NCBI GenBank assembly: GCA_020248405.1
Contig: JADCHQ010000036.1
Location: 1 to 64,000 of the forward strand
Length of the DNA: 64,000 nucleotides
Reading direction: 5' to 3'
Source of the DNA: Rhodocyclaceae bacterium
GTDB lineage: Bacteria > Pseudomonadota > Gammaproteobacteria > Burkholderiales > Ga0077523
In this document: piece by piece, positions 44,416 to 53,388 of the stretch
Layout: the number at the start of each line of letters is the position of its first letter
Position numbering within the stretch: position 1 is the stretch's first letter
Translations under genes and position numbers: made by a program
Notes under the pieces: model-generated
What the model saw: only the letters and a program-made list of their open reading frames with translations
Told to the model about the DNA's origin: nothing
The model's database searches: none

Positions 44416-45213
44416 TCAGGCAGCGGTGCGCGTGGCTGGCGTGGTGAGATCGTCGCGGCGCAGCGCGCGGTAGGTGTAGAGGCGCCTGGCTTCGGCGATG
44501 GCGTCGGTGTCGATGGTGACCGAGAGCGTGCACTCGGCGGTGGCGGCCTCGGCCACCACGCGGCCGAAGGGGTCGGCCACCATGGAGCCGCCCGCGAAAA
44601 CGGTGGTGCGTCCGGCGCCGGTGCGGTTGGCCATGGCCACGAACACCTGGTTGTCCTGGGCGCGGGCCAGGGCCGCGTTGCGGTGCACGTGGGCGTAGGG
44701 CTCCATGTTGCCGTTGCTCACCAGGATGAGTTCGGCGCCGGCGTCTGCCAGCACGCGGGCGGTGTCGGGGAACTCCAGGTCGAAGCAGATGAGTTGCCCA
44801 AGGCGCACGCCGTGCCAGGTGCAGGTGCGCAGCCACTGGCCGGGGCGGAACTTATCCACGTCGTCGAGCCAGAGCTGGGTCTTGCGGTAGTGCCCCACCA
44901 CTCCGGAGCCGTCCACCAGGAACTGGCTGTTGTAGAGCCCTTCCGGGGCGCGCTCGGCGAGGCCGGCGGCAATCAGCACATCGTGCCGCGCCGCCAGCGC
45001 CTGGAGCTCGCGCAGCGTGGGTCCGTCGGCCGGCTCGGCCAGGCGCTCCACGTCCTCGCGCGACGCGAAGCCCGAGGTGCAGGTCTCGGGCAGCACCACC
45101 ACGTGGTGGCTGTCGCCGCAGTGGGCCAGGAGGGCGCGGATGCGATCCAGGTTGGCGTCGCGATCTCCGTCCACCAGCGCGAGCTGGGCCGTTGCGATGC
45201 GCAGCGTGGTCAT
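44416..45213 (-). CDS. nitrilase-superfamily carbon-nitrogen hydrolase
   Basis: The 265-residue amidase-type member of the nitrilase superfamily has the catalytic triad Glu43 (LPETCTSG), Lys111 (HYRKTQLW) and Cys143 (LICFDLEFPD). A second conserved glutamate lies in the GNMEPYAHVHRNAALARAQDN segment. It hydrolyses an amide or N-carbamoyl bond. The ATG at 45213 begins the family N-terminus (TLRIATAQLALVDGD); the longer frame reads through the promoter. Placed just upstream of the ureohydrolase on the same strand, it could act on the amide or carbamoyl product of a guanidino compound (inference). Confidence 0.87.
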   Translation of the reverse strand: MTTLRIATAQLALVDGDRDANLDRIRALLAHCGDSHHVVVLPETCTSGFASREDVERLAEPADGPTLRELQALAARHDVLIAAGLAERAPEGLYNSQFLVDGSGVVGHYRKTQLWLDDVDKFRPGQWLRTCTWHGVRLGQLICFDLEFPDTARVLADAGAELILVSNGNMEPYAHVHRNAALARAQDNQVFVAMANRTGAGRTTVFAGGSMVADPFGRVVAEAATAECTLSVTIDTDAIAEARRLYTYRALRRDDLTTPATRTAA

Positions 45214-45471
45214 GGGATTGGGTCTCCGGTTGTGCCAAACATTCTCTGCGCGCCCAGCCCCCGCCACAAGGGGCGCAGACAGCATCGGGGCGCCTCGATC
45301 CGGTGCATCGCGCGCGATCTTGCACCACGGGGTGGCGCCCAACCGGTGGGTGGGGCGCGCAAGTGCTGCCGCCGTGGAGGAGGTCGGTTCGATGGGGGCC
45401 TGGTATCGATCGTGCTATGGCCCTTAGCGGCAGCCCGTTCCGGGGCCGCCGGTGACCACGGAGACCCCGCC

Positions 45472-46455
45472 ATGCCGCTTCGCTCTTTCATCGCCGGCCT
45501 GCTGCTCGCCCTAGCCAGCGCCGCGCACGCCGCCGCCAACACCGTGAAGATCGGCACGGTGGCCTGGGTCGGTTACGGCCCGTTTTACGTGGCCGAGCAA
45601 AAAGGCATGTTCCGCAAGGCCGGCCTGGACGTGCAGTTGAAGATGTTCAACGACCCCGCCGAGATTCCACCCGCCATCGCCGGCGGCTCGCTGCAGGGCG
45701 GCATGGTCACCATCAACCAGGTAATCGCCGCGGTGGTGAAGGGGCAGGTACAGAAGATCGTCATGCCCATCGATTTCTCCAACGGCGCCGATGCCATCGT
45801 GGCGCCCCTCGCAATGAACAGCCTGGCAGAGCTCAAGGGCAGGAAGATCGGCTTGGCCCAGCTCACGCCCTCGGACATCCTGCTGGGCTACGCGTTGCGC
45901 ACTGCGGGTGTGGCCGACCGCGACGTCACCTTCATCAACATGGCGCCCGACGCCATTCCCGCCGCCATGACCTCTGGCCAGCTGGAGGTGGGGGTCACGT
46001 GGGAGCCCATGCTCTCGCAACTGCTGACCATGGAGAAGGGCAAGCGCTACAAGGTGATCTACTCGTCGAGGCAGGCCCCCGGACTGATCGCCGATGTGCT
46101 GGTGTTCGATCAGAAATTCATCGCCGCCAGTGCCAAGGAGATCGAGACCGTGGTGCGGGTGTACCTGCAGGCGCTGGATTGGACCCGCAAGAACCCTGAC
46201 GAGGCGGCGAAGATCGTGGCCAAGGCCATGAGCATCAGCCCGAAGGAAGTGAAGGAACAGCTGCCCATGGTGCGCAACGTCTCCGGCGCCGACATGCCGA
46301 AGGCCTTCGCCAAATCGGCCGACCCGCTCTCGTTCCACACCAGCGGCGCCATCACCAGCGAGATCCTCAAGTCGCGCGGCGAGATCGACCGCATCCCGGC
46401 GGTGAGCGAATACGCCGAAGCGAAGTTCGTCACCGCCGCGGCCGCCGGCAAGTAG
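45472..46455 (+). CDS. ABC transporter substrate-binding protein, NitT/TauT family (orphan)
   Basis: The 327-residue periplasmic binding protein of the aliphatic sulfonate/nitrate/taurine type has a signal peptide (cleavage near residue 23). Domain segments are VKIGTVAWVGYGPFYVAEQKGMF, GGMVTINQVIAAVVKG, LKGRKIGLAQLTPSDILLGYAL and VTWEPMLSQLL. The ATG follows GGAG with suitable spacing. No permease or ATPase is nearby; the following gene is a desaturase ten bases downstream, so the receptor must pair with a distant transporter or serve as a sensor. It is divergent from the nitrilase gene. Confidence 0.87.
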   Translation: MPLRSFIAGLLLALASAAHAAANTVKIGTVAWVGYGPFYVAEQKGMFRKAGLDVQLKMFNDPAEIPPAIAGGSLQGGMVTINQVIAAVVKGQVQKIVMPIDFSNGADAIVAPLAMNSLAELKGRKIGLAQLTPSDILLGYALRTAGVADRDVTFINMAPDAIPAAMTSGQLEVGVTWEPMLSQLLTMEKGKRYKVIYSSRQAPGLIADVLVFDQKFIAASAKEIETVVRVYLQALDWTRKNPDEAAKIVAKAMSISPKEVKEQLPMVRNVSGADMPKAFAKSADPLSFHTSGAITSEILKSRGEIDRIPAVSEYAEAKFVTAAAAGK

Positions 46456-46465
46456 GAGGGCGGCC

Positions 46466-47473
46466 GTGGCATTGCCAGTTCTGCGTTACCCCGACGCCCT
46501 CGCGCCCACCGCGGCCGCGCTGGGTTTCGTGGCGGCCGGTTACGCCGGCGGGATCGCGCTCATGGCGCTGGGCGGCTGGCCCGGCTGGCTGCCGGGGGCG
46601 CTGCTCACCGCCCAGGCCATGGTGATCGCCGCCTACATGATCCACGAGTGCGCCCACACAGCGGTGTTTCGCGAGACCCGCCACAACGCCCGCCTCGGGC
46701 GCCTCCTCATGTGGGTGACGGGCGCCTGCTACGGCGACTACGAGGACGTGCGCGAGAAGCACATGCGCCACCACGTGGACCGGGGCGACGTGATCTTCCT
46801 CGACTACCGGCCCATCCTGCAGCGGCACGGCTGGCTGCGGCGGCTCATCGAGGCGCTGGAATGGGCGTGGATCCCCGCCATGGACCTGTTCATGCATGCG
46901 CTGATGTTCGTGCTGCCCTTCACCACGGCGCAGTACCGCCGCCTGCGCGCGCGCGTGCTCGCCGTGGCGCTGCTGCGCGGCACGGCCTTCGGGCTGCTGG
47001 CGTGGTTCGCGTGGCCCGCCGCGCTGGGTTATGCGCTGGCCTACTGCCTCATGCTGGTGGTGCTGCGGCTCATGGACATGCACCAGCACACCTACGAGGT
47101 GATGGTGACCCTGGGCAGCGGCCGCAAGGGGCCGCCCGAGGGTTTCGACCGCGACTACGAGCACCGCAACACCTTCTCCAACCCCATGGGCCGCGGCCTG
47201 TTCAACCTGATTACCCTCAATTTCGGCTACCACAACGCCCACCACGTGCGGCCCGCCGAGCCCTGGTATCGCCTGCCGGCCCTGGACCGCTCGCTCTTCT
47301 CCGGCGACGACGGGCAGGTGCTGCCCTTTGCCAACGTGCTGCGCTGCTACGGCCGGCACCGCGTGCGGCGGGTGATGAACGAGGACCACGGCGACATGGG
47401 CGTGGGCTCGGGCCCCCACAAGGGGCTGGATTTCGTGGGGGTGTACGGGGTGTCGTTCCTGACGGCGTACTGA
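46466..47473 (+). CDS. fatty acid desaturase family membrane protein
   Basis: The 335-residue di-iron membrane enzyme has the three histidine boxes: HECAH (about residue 59), HMRHH (about 97) and a late HNAHH (about 255), plus the extra histidine in RLMDMHQHTYE. Four or more transmembrane helices surround them. It introduces a double bond or hydroxyl group in a lipid chain or carotenoid-like substrate. GTG at 46466 follows AGGAGGG, only ten bases after the binding-protein gene, so they are co-transcribed. The pairing with a soluble ABC receptor is unusual. Confidence 0.88.
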   Translation: MALPVLRYPDALAPTAAALGFVAAGYAGGIALMALGGWPGWLPGALLTAQAMVIAAYMIHECAHTAVFRETRHNARLGRLLMWVTGACYGDYEDVREKHMRHHVDRGDVIFLDYRPILQRHGWLRRLIEALEWAWIPAMDLFMHALMFVLPFTTAQYRRLRARVLAVALLRGTAFGLLAWFAWPAALGYALAYCLMLVVLRLMDMHQHTYEVMVTLGSGRKGPPEGFDRDYEHRNTFSNPMGRGLFNLITLNFGYHNAHHVRPAEPWYRLPALDRSLFSGDDGQVLPFANVLRCYGRHRVRRVMNEDHGDMGVGSGPHKGLDFVGVYGVSFLTAY

Positions 47474-47480
47474 GGCAGAA

Positions 47481-47495
47481 CCCGGCCGCGCCGGG
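47481..47495. terminator. hairpin between convergent genes
   Basis: CCCGGC (47481-47486), loop CGC, GCCGGG (47490-47495) lies between the desaturase stop and the end of the convergent alcohol dehydrogenase. T-tracts are short on both sides, so termination is plausible but weak. Confidence 0.45.
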
Positions 47496-47497
47496 CT

Positions 47498-48667
47498 TCA
47501 GAGCGTGCCGCGGATCGCCGCCAGGTACATCTGGCGCATCTGGGCCGCGCCGGCGGGCACGGGGTTGCCGCCGGTGGAGGGGTCGTCCACCGCCTCGGGT
47601 ACCAGCGTGTCCACGTGGGACTCCTCCACGCCCAGCGCCGCCAGCGTGTGCGGGATGCCGATCTGCTCGCGCAGCGCCAGCACCCAGCGCTGGAAGCCCT
47701 CGAAGCCCGGATCGGGCAGGCCCAGGTAGGCCGACAGGCGCGTGAGCTTTTCCTCGATGGCGGGCCGGTTGAAGGCCAGCACGTAGGGCATCACCACGCC
47801 GTTGGTCTCGCCGTGGTGGCTGTTGAAGCGCGCGCCCACCGGATGGCTGAGGGAGTGGATGGCGCCCAGGCCCTTCTGAAAGGCGGTGGCGCCCATGCTG
47901 GCCGCCGCCAGCATGTGAGCGCGGGCCACCAGGTTGGCGCCGTCCTTCACGGCCACGGGCAGCCACTCCTTGACGAGCCGCATGCCCTCCAGGGCCACGC
48001 CGTCGGCCAGCGGATGGAAGCCCGGCGCGCAGTAGGCCTCCAGGCAGTGGGCCAGGGCATCCATGCCGGTGGCGGCGGTGATGCGCGGCGGCAGGCCGGC
48101 CGTGAGCGCCGGGTCGGAGATCACCACCACCGGCATCATGCGCGGGTGGAAGATGATTTTCTTGAGGTGCGTGGCCTCATCCAGGATCACGGCGGCTCGG
48201 CCCACCTCCGAGCCGGTGCCCGCCGTGGTGGGCACGGCGATGGTGGGGGCCACCCCCGCCGCGTTCACCCGGGTCCACCAGTCCTCGCGGTCCTCGAAGT
48301 CCCACAACGGGCGGGTCTGGCCCGACATGAGGGCGATGGTCTTGCCCACGTCCAGGGCGCTGCCGCCGCCGAAAGCGATCACGCCGTCGCAGCCGCCGGC
48401 CCGGAAGGCGGCCACGCCGTCGTCCACGTTGCGGCCCACCGGATTCGGGCGGATGTCCGAGAACACCGCGTCGCCCAGTCCGGCCGCCTTCAGGGCGGCG
48501 AGGGCCTGCGCGATCATGGGCAGGGCGCGCAGTCCTGGGTCGGTCACCAGCAGCGGGCGGCGCATGCCCGCGTCCCTGCAGGCGGCGGGTAGCTCCGCGA
48601 TGCGGCCCACGCCAAAGCGGATCGACGTGGGATAGTTCCAGTTGCGGGTGAGGGCCTTTGCATCCAT
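47498..48667 (-). CDS. iron-containing (group III) alcohol dehydrogenase
   Basis: The 389-residue NAD-dependent alcohol dehydrogenase has the cofactor motif FGGGSALDVGKTIAL near residue 95 and TTAGTGSEVGRAAV near 137. Metal-binding residues lie in GMDALAHCLEAYCAPGFHPLADG and SLSHPVGARFNSHHGETNGVVMP. The ATG at 48667 gives the family start. It lies on the same strand as, and 105 bases after, the aldehyde dehydrogenase, so the two could oxidise an alcohol to its acid in sequence. In this cluster a gamma-glutamyl amino alcohol is my preferred substrate (inference). Confidence 0.9.
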   Translation of the reverse strand: MDAKALTRNWNYPTSIRFGVGRIAELPAACRDAGMRRPLLVTDPGLRALPMIAQALAALKAAGLGDAVFSDIRPNPVGRNVDDGVAAFRAGGCDGVIAFGGGSALDVGKTIALMSGQTRPLWDFEDREDWWTRVNAAGVAPTIAVPTTAGTGSEVGRAAVILDEATHLKKIIFHPRMMPVVVISDPALTAGLPPRITAATGMDALAHCLEAYCAPGFHPLADGVALEGMRLVKEWLPVAVKDGANLVARAHMLAAASMGATAFQKGLGAIHSLSHPVGARFNSHHGETNGVVMPYVLAFNRPAIEEKLTRLSAYLGLPDPGFEGFQRWVLALREQIGIPHTLAALGVEESHVDTLVPEAVDDPSTGGNPVPAGAAQMRQMYLAAIRGTL

Positions 48668-48772
48668 GGGGTCAGGTCTTTCTTCTGTCGGGGGGGGTCG
48701 GGAGATCCTCGCGCCGGCCTTGGCGCGCAACGTGGCCCGGAGGGCGTGGCGGGCGCACCGCGTCGCGCGCCC

Positions 48773-50158
48773 TCAGGTCCTGAGGCGCAGGTGGTAGCTC
48801 TTGGGCCGGGTGAGCGACTCGTAGCCCACGCGCGAGAGCGTGCAGCCGCGGCCGGAGTTCTTCACGCCGGTCCAGGCCAGCGCCGGGTCGAGGTAGTCGC
48901 AGCGGTTCATGAACCAGGTGCCGGTCTCCACCTGGTCGCCGATGGCGATGGCGGCGTGAGGGTCCCCGGTCCAGATGGCCGCGGTCAGGCCGTACTCGCT
49001 GTCGTTCATCAGCCGAACCGCCTCTTCGTCACCCGAAACCTTCATGATGCCGATCACCGGCGCGAAGCTCTCCTCGGTCATTAGGCGCATGCCGTGGTTA
49101 ACGTCCACCAGCACCCGCGGGGCCATGTAGGGCGTGCCCGGGCGGTCGGCGGGGAAGCTGGCCGGATCCACCAGCGAGCGGGCTCCCTGGGCGATGGCCT
49201 CGTCCACCTGGGCACGGGCGAACTCCGCCGCGCGGGTGCGCACCATGGGGCCCAGGTTCACGTCCGCGCGGGTGGGGTCGCCCAGGTTGTAGGGCCCGGT
49301 GAGCTTCACGAAGCCGTCCACAAAGTCGTCGTAGAGCGCGGCGTGCACGTAGATGCGCTCGATGCCGCAGCACGACTGGCCGGAGTTGAAGAAGGCGCCG
49401 TCCACCAGGTTTTCCACGGCGTGGGCGAGATCGGCGTCGTGGCGCACGTAGGCCGGGTCCTTGCCGCCGAGCTCCAGACCTGCGTTGATGAAGCGGCCCG
49501 CGGCGGCCTGCACCACGGCGTGTCCGCCCGCCACGGAGCCAGTGAAGGCCACGAAGTCCACCCCGTCGGAGGCGATCATGGCGGCAGCCTGGTCGTGGGA
49601 GCAGTGCACATACTGGAACACGCCCGCGGGCAGTCCCGCGGCCCTGAAGGCCTCGTCGAAGCGCTCCGCGCACAGCGGCGTCTGGTTGGAGTGCTTGAGG
49701 ATCACCGCGTTGCCCGCCAGGATGGCCGGCACCACCGCGTTCACCGAGGTGAGGTAGGGGTAGTTCCATGGCGCCATCACCAGCACCACGCCGAGCGGCT
49801 CGCGGCGGATGAAGCGCCGGAAGCCCTCCTTGGGGCCGGGGTCCACGTCGGCCAGCGCCACCTCGGCGATGGCCGCCATGTGGCGTGCGCGCTCCTCGAA
49901 GCCGCGCACCTCCCCGGGGGACTGGGAGATGGGCCGGCCGATCTGCCAGGTGATCTCCTCGGCGATGGATGCCTTCTGCGCCACGAAGGCGTCCACGAAG
50001 CGGTGCACGGCGGCGATGCGCTCGGACAGCGGCACGCGCCTCCACGACTGCTGCGCGCTGCGCGCGCGCTTCAGGGCAGCGTGGATCTGGGCATCGGTGG
50101 CAAGCGGGCGTTCCACGTAGACGCGGCCGTCCACTGGCGATATGGTCTTCTGGAGCAT
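48773..50158 (-). CDS. NAD(P)-dependent aldehyde dehydrogenase
   Basis: The 461-residue ALDH-superfamily enzyme oxidises an aldehyde to the acid. Motifs: VVLVMAPWNYPYLTSVN (cofactor channel), FTGSVAGGHAVV, catalytic glutamate in GLELGGKDPAYV, catalytic cysteine in NSGQSCCGIERIYVH, and a late EESFAPVIGIM. It is a little shorter than the 480-500 typical for the superfamily but contains all catalytic parts. It begins ten bases after the glutamine-synthetase-like gene, so it is co-transcribed with it, as puuA and puuC-type genes often are. Confidence 0.92.
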   Translation of the reverse strand: MLQKTISPVDGRVYVERPLATDAQIHAALKRARSAQQSWRRVPLSERIAAVHRFVDAFVAQKASIAEEITWQIGRPISQSPGEVRGFEERARHMAAIAEVALADVDPGPKEGFRRFIRREPLGVVLVMAPWNYPYLTSVNAVVPAILAGNAVILKHSNQTPLCAERFDEAFRAAGLPAGVFQYVHCSHDQAAAMIASDGVDFVAFTGSVAGGHAVVQAAAGRFINAGLELGGKDPAYVRHDADLAHAVENLVDGAFFNSGQSCCGIERIYVHAALYDDFVDGFVKLTGPYNLGDPTRADVNLGPMVRTRAAEFARAQVDEAIAQGARSLVDPASFPADRPGTPYMAPRVLVDVNHGMRLMTEESFAPVIGIMKVSGDEEAVRLMNDSEYGLTAAIWTGDPHAAIAIGDQVETGTWFMNRCDYLDPALAWTGVKNSGRGCTLSRVGYESLTRPKSYHLRLRT

Positions 50159-50168
50159 GGGATGGGGG

Positions 50169-51539
50169 TCAGATGATTTCGAAATAGCGGTTCAGTTCCC
50201 AGTCGGTGACGTGGCGGCGGAACTGGCGTTCCTCCCACTCGCGGGTGGCCGCGAAGTGTTCCACGAAATCATCGCCGAACCAGTCGCGCGCCGCCTTGGA
50301 GCCGCGCAGCCGCTGGGCGGCCTCCCACAGCGTGCCCGGCAGGGCGGTGCGGGCGGGGAATTTCTGGTCGTAGGCATTGCCGGTGACCGGCTTGCCCAGT
50401 GCGAGGCGATTCTCGATGCCATACAGGCCCGAGGCCAGCGCCACGGCCAGGGCCAGGTAGGGATTGGCATCGGCCGCCGCGATGCGGTATTCCACCCGCT
50501 GGCTCTTTTCGGAGCCGGGGATCACCCGCAGCGCCGCGGTGCGGTTCTCCACGCCCCAGGTGGCGTTGGTGGGCGCCCAGAACCCCGGCACGAGGCGCGA
50601 GTAGGCGTTCACCGTGCTCGCCACCATGCCCAGCCACTCGGGCATGAGGGCGTGCTGGCCAGCCACGAAGTGGCGCATGGTGGCGCTCATGCGGTGCTCG
50701 GCGCCGGCGTCGAAGAACACCGGCTTGCCGGTGTTGGCATCCTTGAGCGAGACGTGGATGTGTCCGCTCTGGCCGGGCAACTCCGGGTTCCACTTGGCCA
50801 TGAAGGTGGCCATGCGGCCCTGACGCTGGGCGTGGACCTTGATGAAGGTCTTGAACAGCACGCCCCGGTCGGCGGCTTCCAGGGCGTCGGACACCTCGAT
50901 GGCGGCCTCGAGCACACCCGGGCCGGTTTCCTCGTGCAGACCCTCGATGGGCATGCGCATCCGGCGGCACAGGTCGAGCGTCTCCTGGTAGTACTCGGCG
51001 CGCACGGTGTTGCGGATCACCGAATAGCCGAAGAAGCCGGGGTCCATGGGGACCAGGTTTCTGTAGCTCTTCTCGCGCACCGAGTGGGGCGTCTCCTCGA
51101 ACACGAAGTATTCGTACTCCAGTCCCGCCATGGCCTCGAAGCCCATGGCGCGGGCCCGGTCGAGCACCCGGCGCAGCACCCCTCGCGGGCAGGGCGCCGG
51201 ACGCGCCTCGTCGAATTCCGCCAGGAAGAACAGCATGCCCGGCTCGAAGGGAATGTCGCGGCAGGTGTGGGGCACGATGCGCACGGCGGCATCCGGGTAG
51301 CCCGTGTGCCAGCCGGTGTAACGGGTGTTGTCGTAGAGCTGGTCGTTGGAATCCCAGCCCAGCACCACGTCGCAGAAGCCAAAGCCCTTTTCGAGGGAGC
51401 TGAAGAACTTCTCGCGTGACATGTACTTGCCGCGCAGGATGCCGTCGATGTCGGTGACGCCCACCTTCACATGGGTGAGCTCGCGCGCCTCGACGATCTG
51501 GCGCGCGTCCTGGATGGTTCTGACGTCTTCGGGTGTCAT
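50169..51539 (-). CDS. glutamine synthetase-like gamma-glutamyl amine ligase (PuuA/GlnT type)
   Basis: The 456-residue protein joins glutamate to an amine using ATP. N-terminal beta-grasp part: VKVGVTDIDGILRGKYM. Catalytic glutamates: GLEYEYFVFEE; NPELPGQSGHIHVSLKD with the glutamate-binding histidine; RVEYRIAAADANPYLALA. The regulatory Tyr-adenylylation site region of true GlnA is not apparent. Length and motifs fit gamma-glutamylputrescine or gamma-glutamylethanolamide synthetases rather than nitrogen-assimilatory GS. Next to an ethanolamine-type permease, ALDH, alcohol dehydrogenase and PuuD-like hydrolase, it likely starts an amine-degradation pathway. Confidence 0.88.
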   Translation of the reverse strand: MTPEDVRTIQDARQIVEARELTHVKVGVTDIDGILRGKYMSREKFFSSLEKGFGFCDVVLGWDSNDQLYDNTRYTGWHTGYPDAAVRIVPHTCRDIPFEPGMLFFLAEFDEARPAPCPRGVLRRVLDRARAMGFEAMAGLEYEYFVFEETPHSVREKSYRNLVPMDPGFFGYSVIRNTVRAEYYQETLDLCRRMRMPIEGLHEETGPGVLEAAIEVSDALEAADRGVLFKTFIKVHAQRQGRMATFMAKWNPELPGQSGHIHVSLKDANTGKPVFFDAGAEHRMSATMRHFVAGQHALMPEWLGMVASTVNAYSRLVPGFWAPTNATWGVENRTAALRVIPGSEKSQRVEYRIAAADANPYLALAVALASGLYGIENRLALGKPVTGNAYDQKFPARTALPGTLWEAAQRLRGSKAARDWFGDDFVEHFAATREWEERQFRRHVTDWELNRYFEII

Positions 51540-51567
51540 GGCTGGTTGCGCTCGGGGTCCGGGGTCG

Positions 51568-51614
51568 GAAAACGTCGGGGCCCCGCGCCGCGGACCGGGC
51601 GGCGCGGGGCCCCG
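51568..51614 (-). terminator. strong Rho-independent terminator after the permease gene
   Basis: A perfect 15-bp stem, arm one 51576-51590 and arm two 51600-51614, with a 9-base loop (CGGACCGGG). On the minus strand it is followed by ACGTTTTCC. It separates permease transcription from the downstream ligase gene and may act as a partial terminator. Confidence 0.75.
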
Positions 51615-51626
51615 TTGGCGGGAAGC

Positions 51627-53159
51627 TCAGGCCGCGTCGAGCCCTGCCTTCTGCCGGGCCTTCACGGCGAAATCCTCCTCGGGCGAGTACACCAGGCTCT
51701 TGCGCCCTACCAGCGCGAAATAGCACACGCCGATGGCATACCAGATGGCCACGCCGATCACGCCGCCGCGATAGGCCTCATCCTGGAACTGCATGTACAG
51801 GGTGACCAGCGCGATGACGATCACCGCCGCCGCGCCGTACACGCCGAAGGGGCTCTTGTAGGGCCGGTCGATGTGCGGCAGGTTCTTCCTGAGCAGGATG
51901 TAGGACAGCGCCTGCAGCGCGTAGGAGATCATGGCGCCGAACACCGCCATGTTGAGCAGCTGGGCGCCGATGAAACCGCCCGCGGCCTCTCCCTTGATCA
52001 GCAACACCGCCATCATCACCGCGAAGCCCAGCACTGCGCCCGCGATGAGCGCCACGTGGGGCACCTTGCGGGTGCCGTGGGTGACCGACAGCGCCGTGGG
52101 GAAGTAGCCGGCGCGCGACAGCGAGTAGATCTGCCGGCCGAAGGCGAAGATGATGGTGTGGAAGCTCGCGATCAGGCCGATCACCGCGCACAGCGACAGG
52201 GCCTTGGCGGCGCCCGTGCCGTAGAGCGCACGGAAGCCGTCGAGCAGCGGCTCGCCCGAGGCGGCCAGGTAGAAGGCGCCGCTCGCCTCCGGGTCGCCGC
52301 CCTTCACGGGGATGCTGGAGTTGAGGAACAGCACCATGAAGGCCGAGAACACCAGCGTGGCGATTCCCATGAACAGGCCCCGGGGCATGTCGCGCTTGGG
52401 GTCGTGGGATTCCTCGGCGGCCAGGGGCAGCTGCTCGATGGCCAGGAATAGCCACACCGCGAAGGGCATGGCCGCCAGGATGCCGGCTGTGCCCAGCGGC
52501 AGGAAACTGCCGCCGCCGCCGGCCAGCTCGATGAGCTTGCCGTCATCTCCCACGCCGATGTTGAGCGCCCAGCGGGAGAAGTCGAGCTGCCCGGAGAACA
52601 GCGCGCTGCCCCAGAACACCGCCAGCACCGCTAGCGCCAGCACCGTCACCAGCACCGACACCTTGAAGGACAGCTCCACGCCCACCAGGTTTAGACCCAC
52701 GAACAGCACGTACATGCCGATCCACCACAGCGGCTGCACGGCGTCGGGCGTCTCGAAGATGCTGCCCAGATAGGCGCTGATGAAGAACACGATCACCGCC
52801 GGGGTGATGACGTATTCGATATTCTCCGCCAGGCCGGTGACGAAACCGCCCCAGGGCCCCATGGCGCTGCGGGCGAAGGAGTAGGCGCCGCCCGTGTGCG
52901 GCAGCGCCGGCGACATCTCCGCCAGGCAGAAGCACAGGAATACGTACATCAGGCCGATGATGATGGCGGCGAAGAACAGCCCGCCAAAGCCGCCGGCCGC
53001 CAGGCCGAAGTTCCAGCCGGAGAAATGACCGGAAATGACCGCGCCGACCCCCAGGGCCCAGAGCGACCATACCCGCGCGTGCTTGCGCAACTGGCGCTTG
53101 GCGAAATACTCGCCGCCCGCCTCGTGGTACTCCACGTTGCCTACTTTCTTCGCTTCCAT
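51627..53159 (-). CDS. amino acid/amine permease, ethanolamine permease branch
   Basis: The 510-residue APC-superfamily transporter has about 12 membrane helices. The N-terminal blocks GAVISGHFSGWNFGLAAGG, FCLAEMSPALPHTGGAYSF and GPWGGFVTGLAENIEYVITP are the characteristic signature of ethanolamine permeases (Eat). The ATG at 53159 starts a hydrophilic 30-residue tail before helix 1; the longer upstream frame is promoter sequence. It is followed by a strong terminator at 51568-51614 and then the ligase gene. It is divergent from the PuuD-like gene across a region with a palindromic operator. An imported amino alcohol fits the rest of the cluster. Confidence 0.88.
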   Translation of the reverse strand: MEAKKVGNVEYHEAGGEYFAKRQLRKHARVWSLWALGVGAVISGHFSGWNFGLAAGGFGGLFFAAIIIGLMYVFLCFCLAEMSPALPHTGGAYSFARSAMGPWGGFVTGLAENIEYVITPAVIVFFISAYLGSIFETPDAVQPLWWIGMYVLFVGLNLVGVELSFKVSVLVTVLALAVLAVFWGSALFSGQLDFSRWALNIGVGDDGKLIELAGGGGSFLPLGTAGILAAMPFAVWLFLAIEQLPLAAEESHDPKRDMPRGLFMGIATLVFSAFMVLFLNSSIPVKGGDPEASGAFYLAASGEPLLDGFRALYGTGAAKALSLCAVIGLIASFHTIIFAFGRQIYSLSRAGYFPTALSVTHGTRKVPHVALIAGAVLGFAVMMAVLLIKGEAAGGFIGAQLLNMAVFGAMISYALQALSYILLRKNLPHIDRPYKSPFGVYGAAAVIVIALVTLYMQFQDEAYRGGVIGVAIWYAIGVCYFALVGRKSLVYSPEEDFAVKARQKAGLDAA

Positions 53160-53335
53160 GGTTGCAGGGTCTCCGTCACCGGGGCTTCGGGGTCGTGGTT
53201 CGAGGGCGCTCCGCGGCCCGGCGAGGCGCGCCCTCTGGGCGGTGCGCTGCGGGTTGGCCGCGAGGCCCCGGTGAGACACCGGGACGCGGGACCGGGCTAG
53301 GCTGGAGTATGTGGGAATCCCGCCGAGGGCGGCAA

Positions 53336-53359
53336 CCGCACGGGCCGTGCGGGTATCAT
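53336..53359. promoter_or_regulatory. palindrome and -10 in the permease/puuD-like divergent promoter
   Basis: CCGCACG (53336-53342), loop GGC, CGTGCGG (53346-53352) is a perfect 7-bp palindrome. It ends one base before TATCAT (53354-53359), a good -10 for the + strand hydrolase gene whose ATG is at 53389. It would overlap the spacer of that promoter, so a repressor site is likely. No regulator gene is in the cluster. Confidence 0.5.
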
Positions 53360-53388
53360 GAAACGCGCAACTTTCCATCTTCGTTGTC

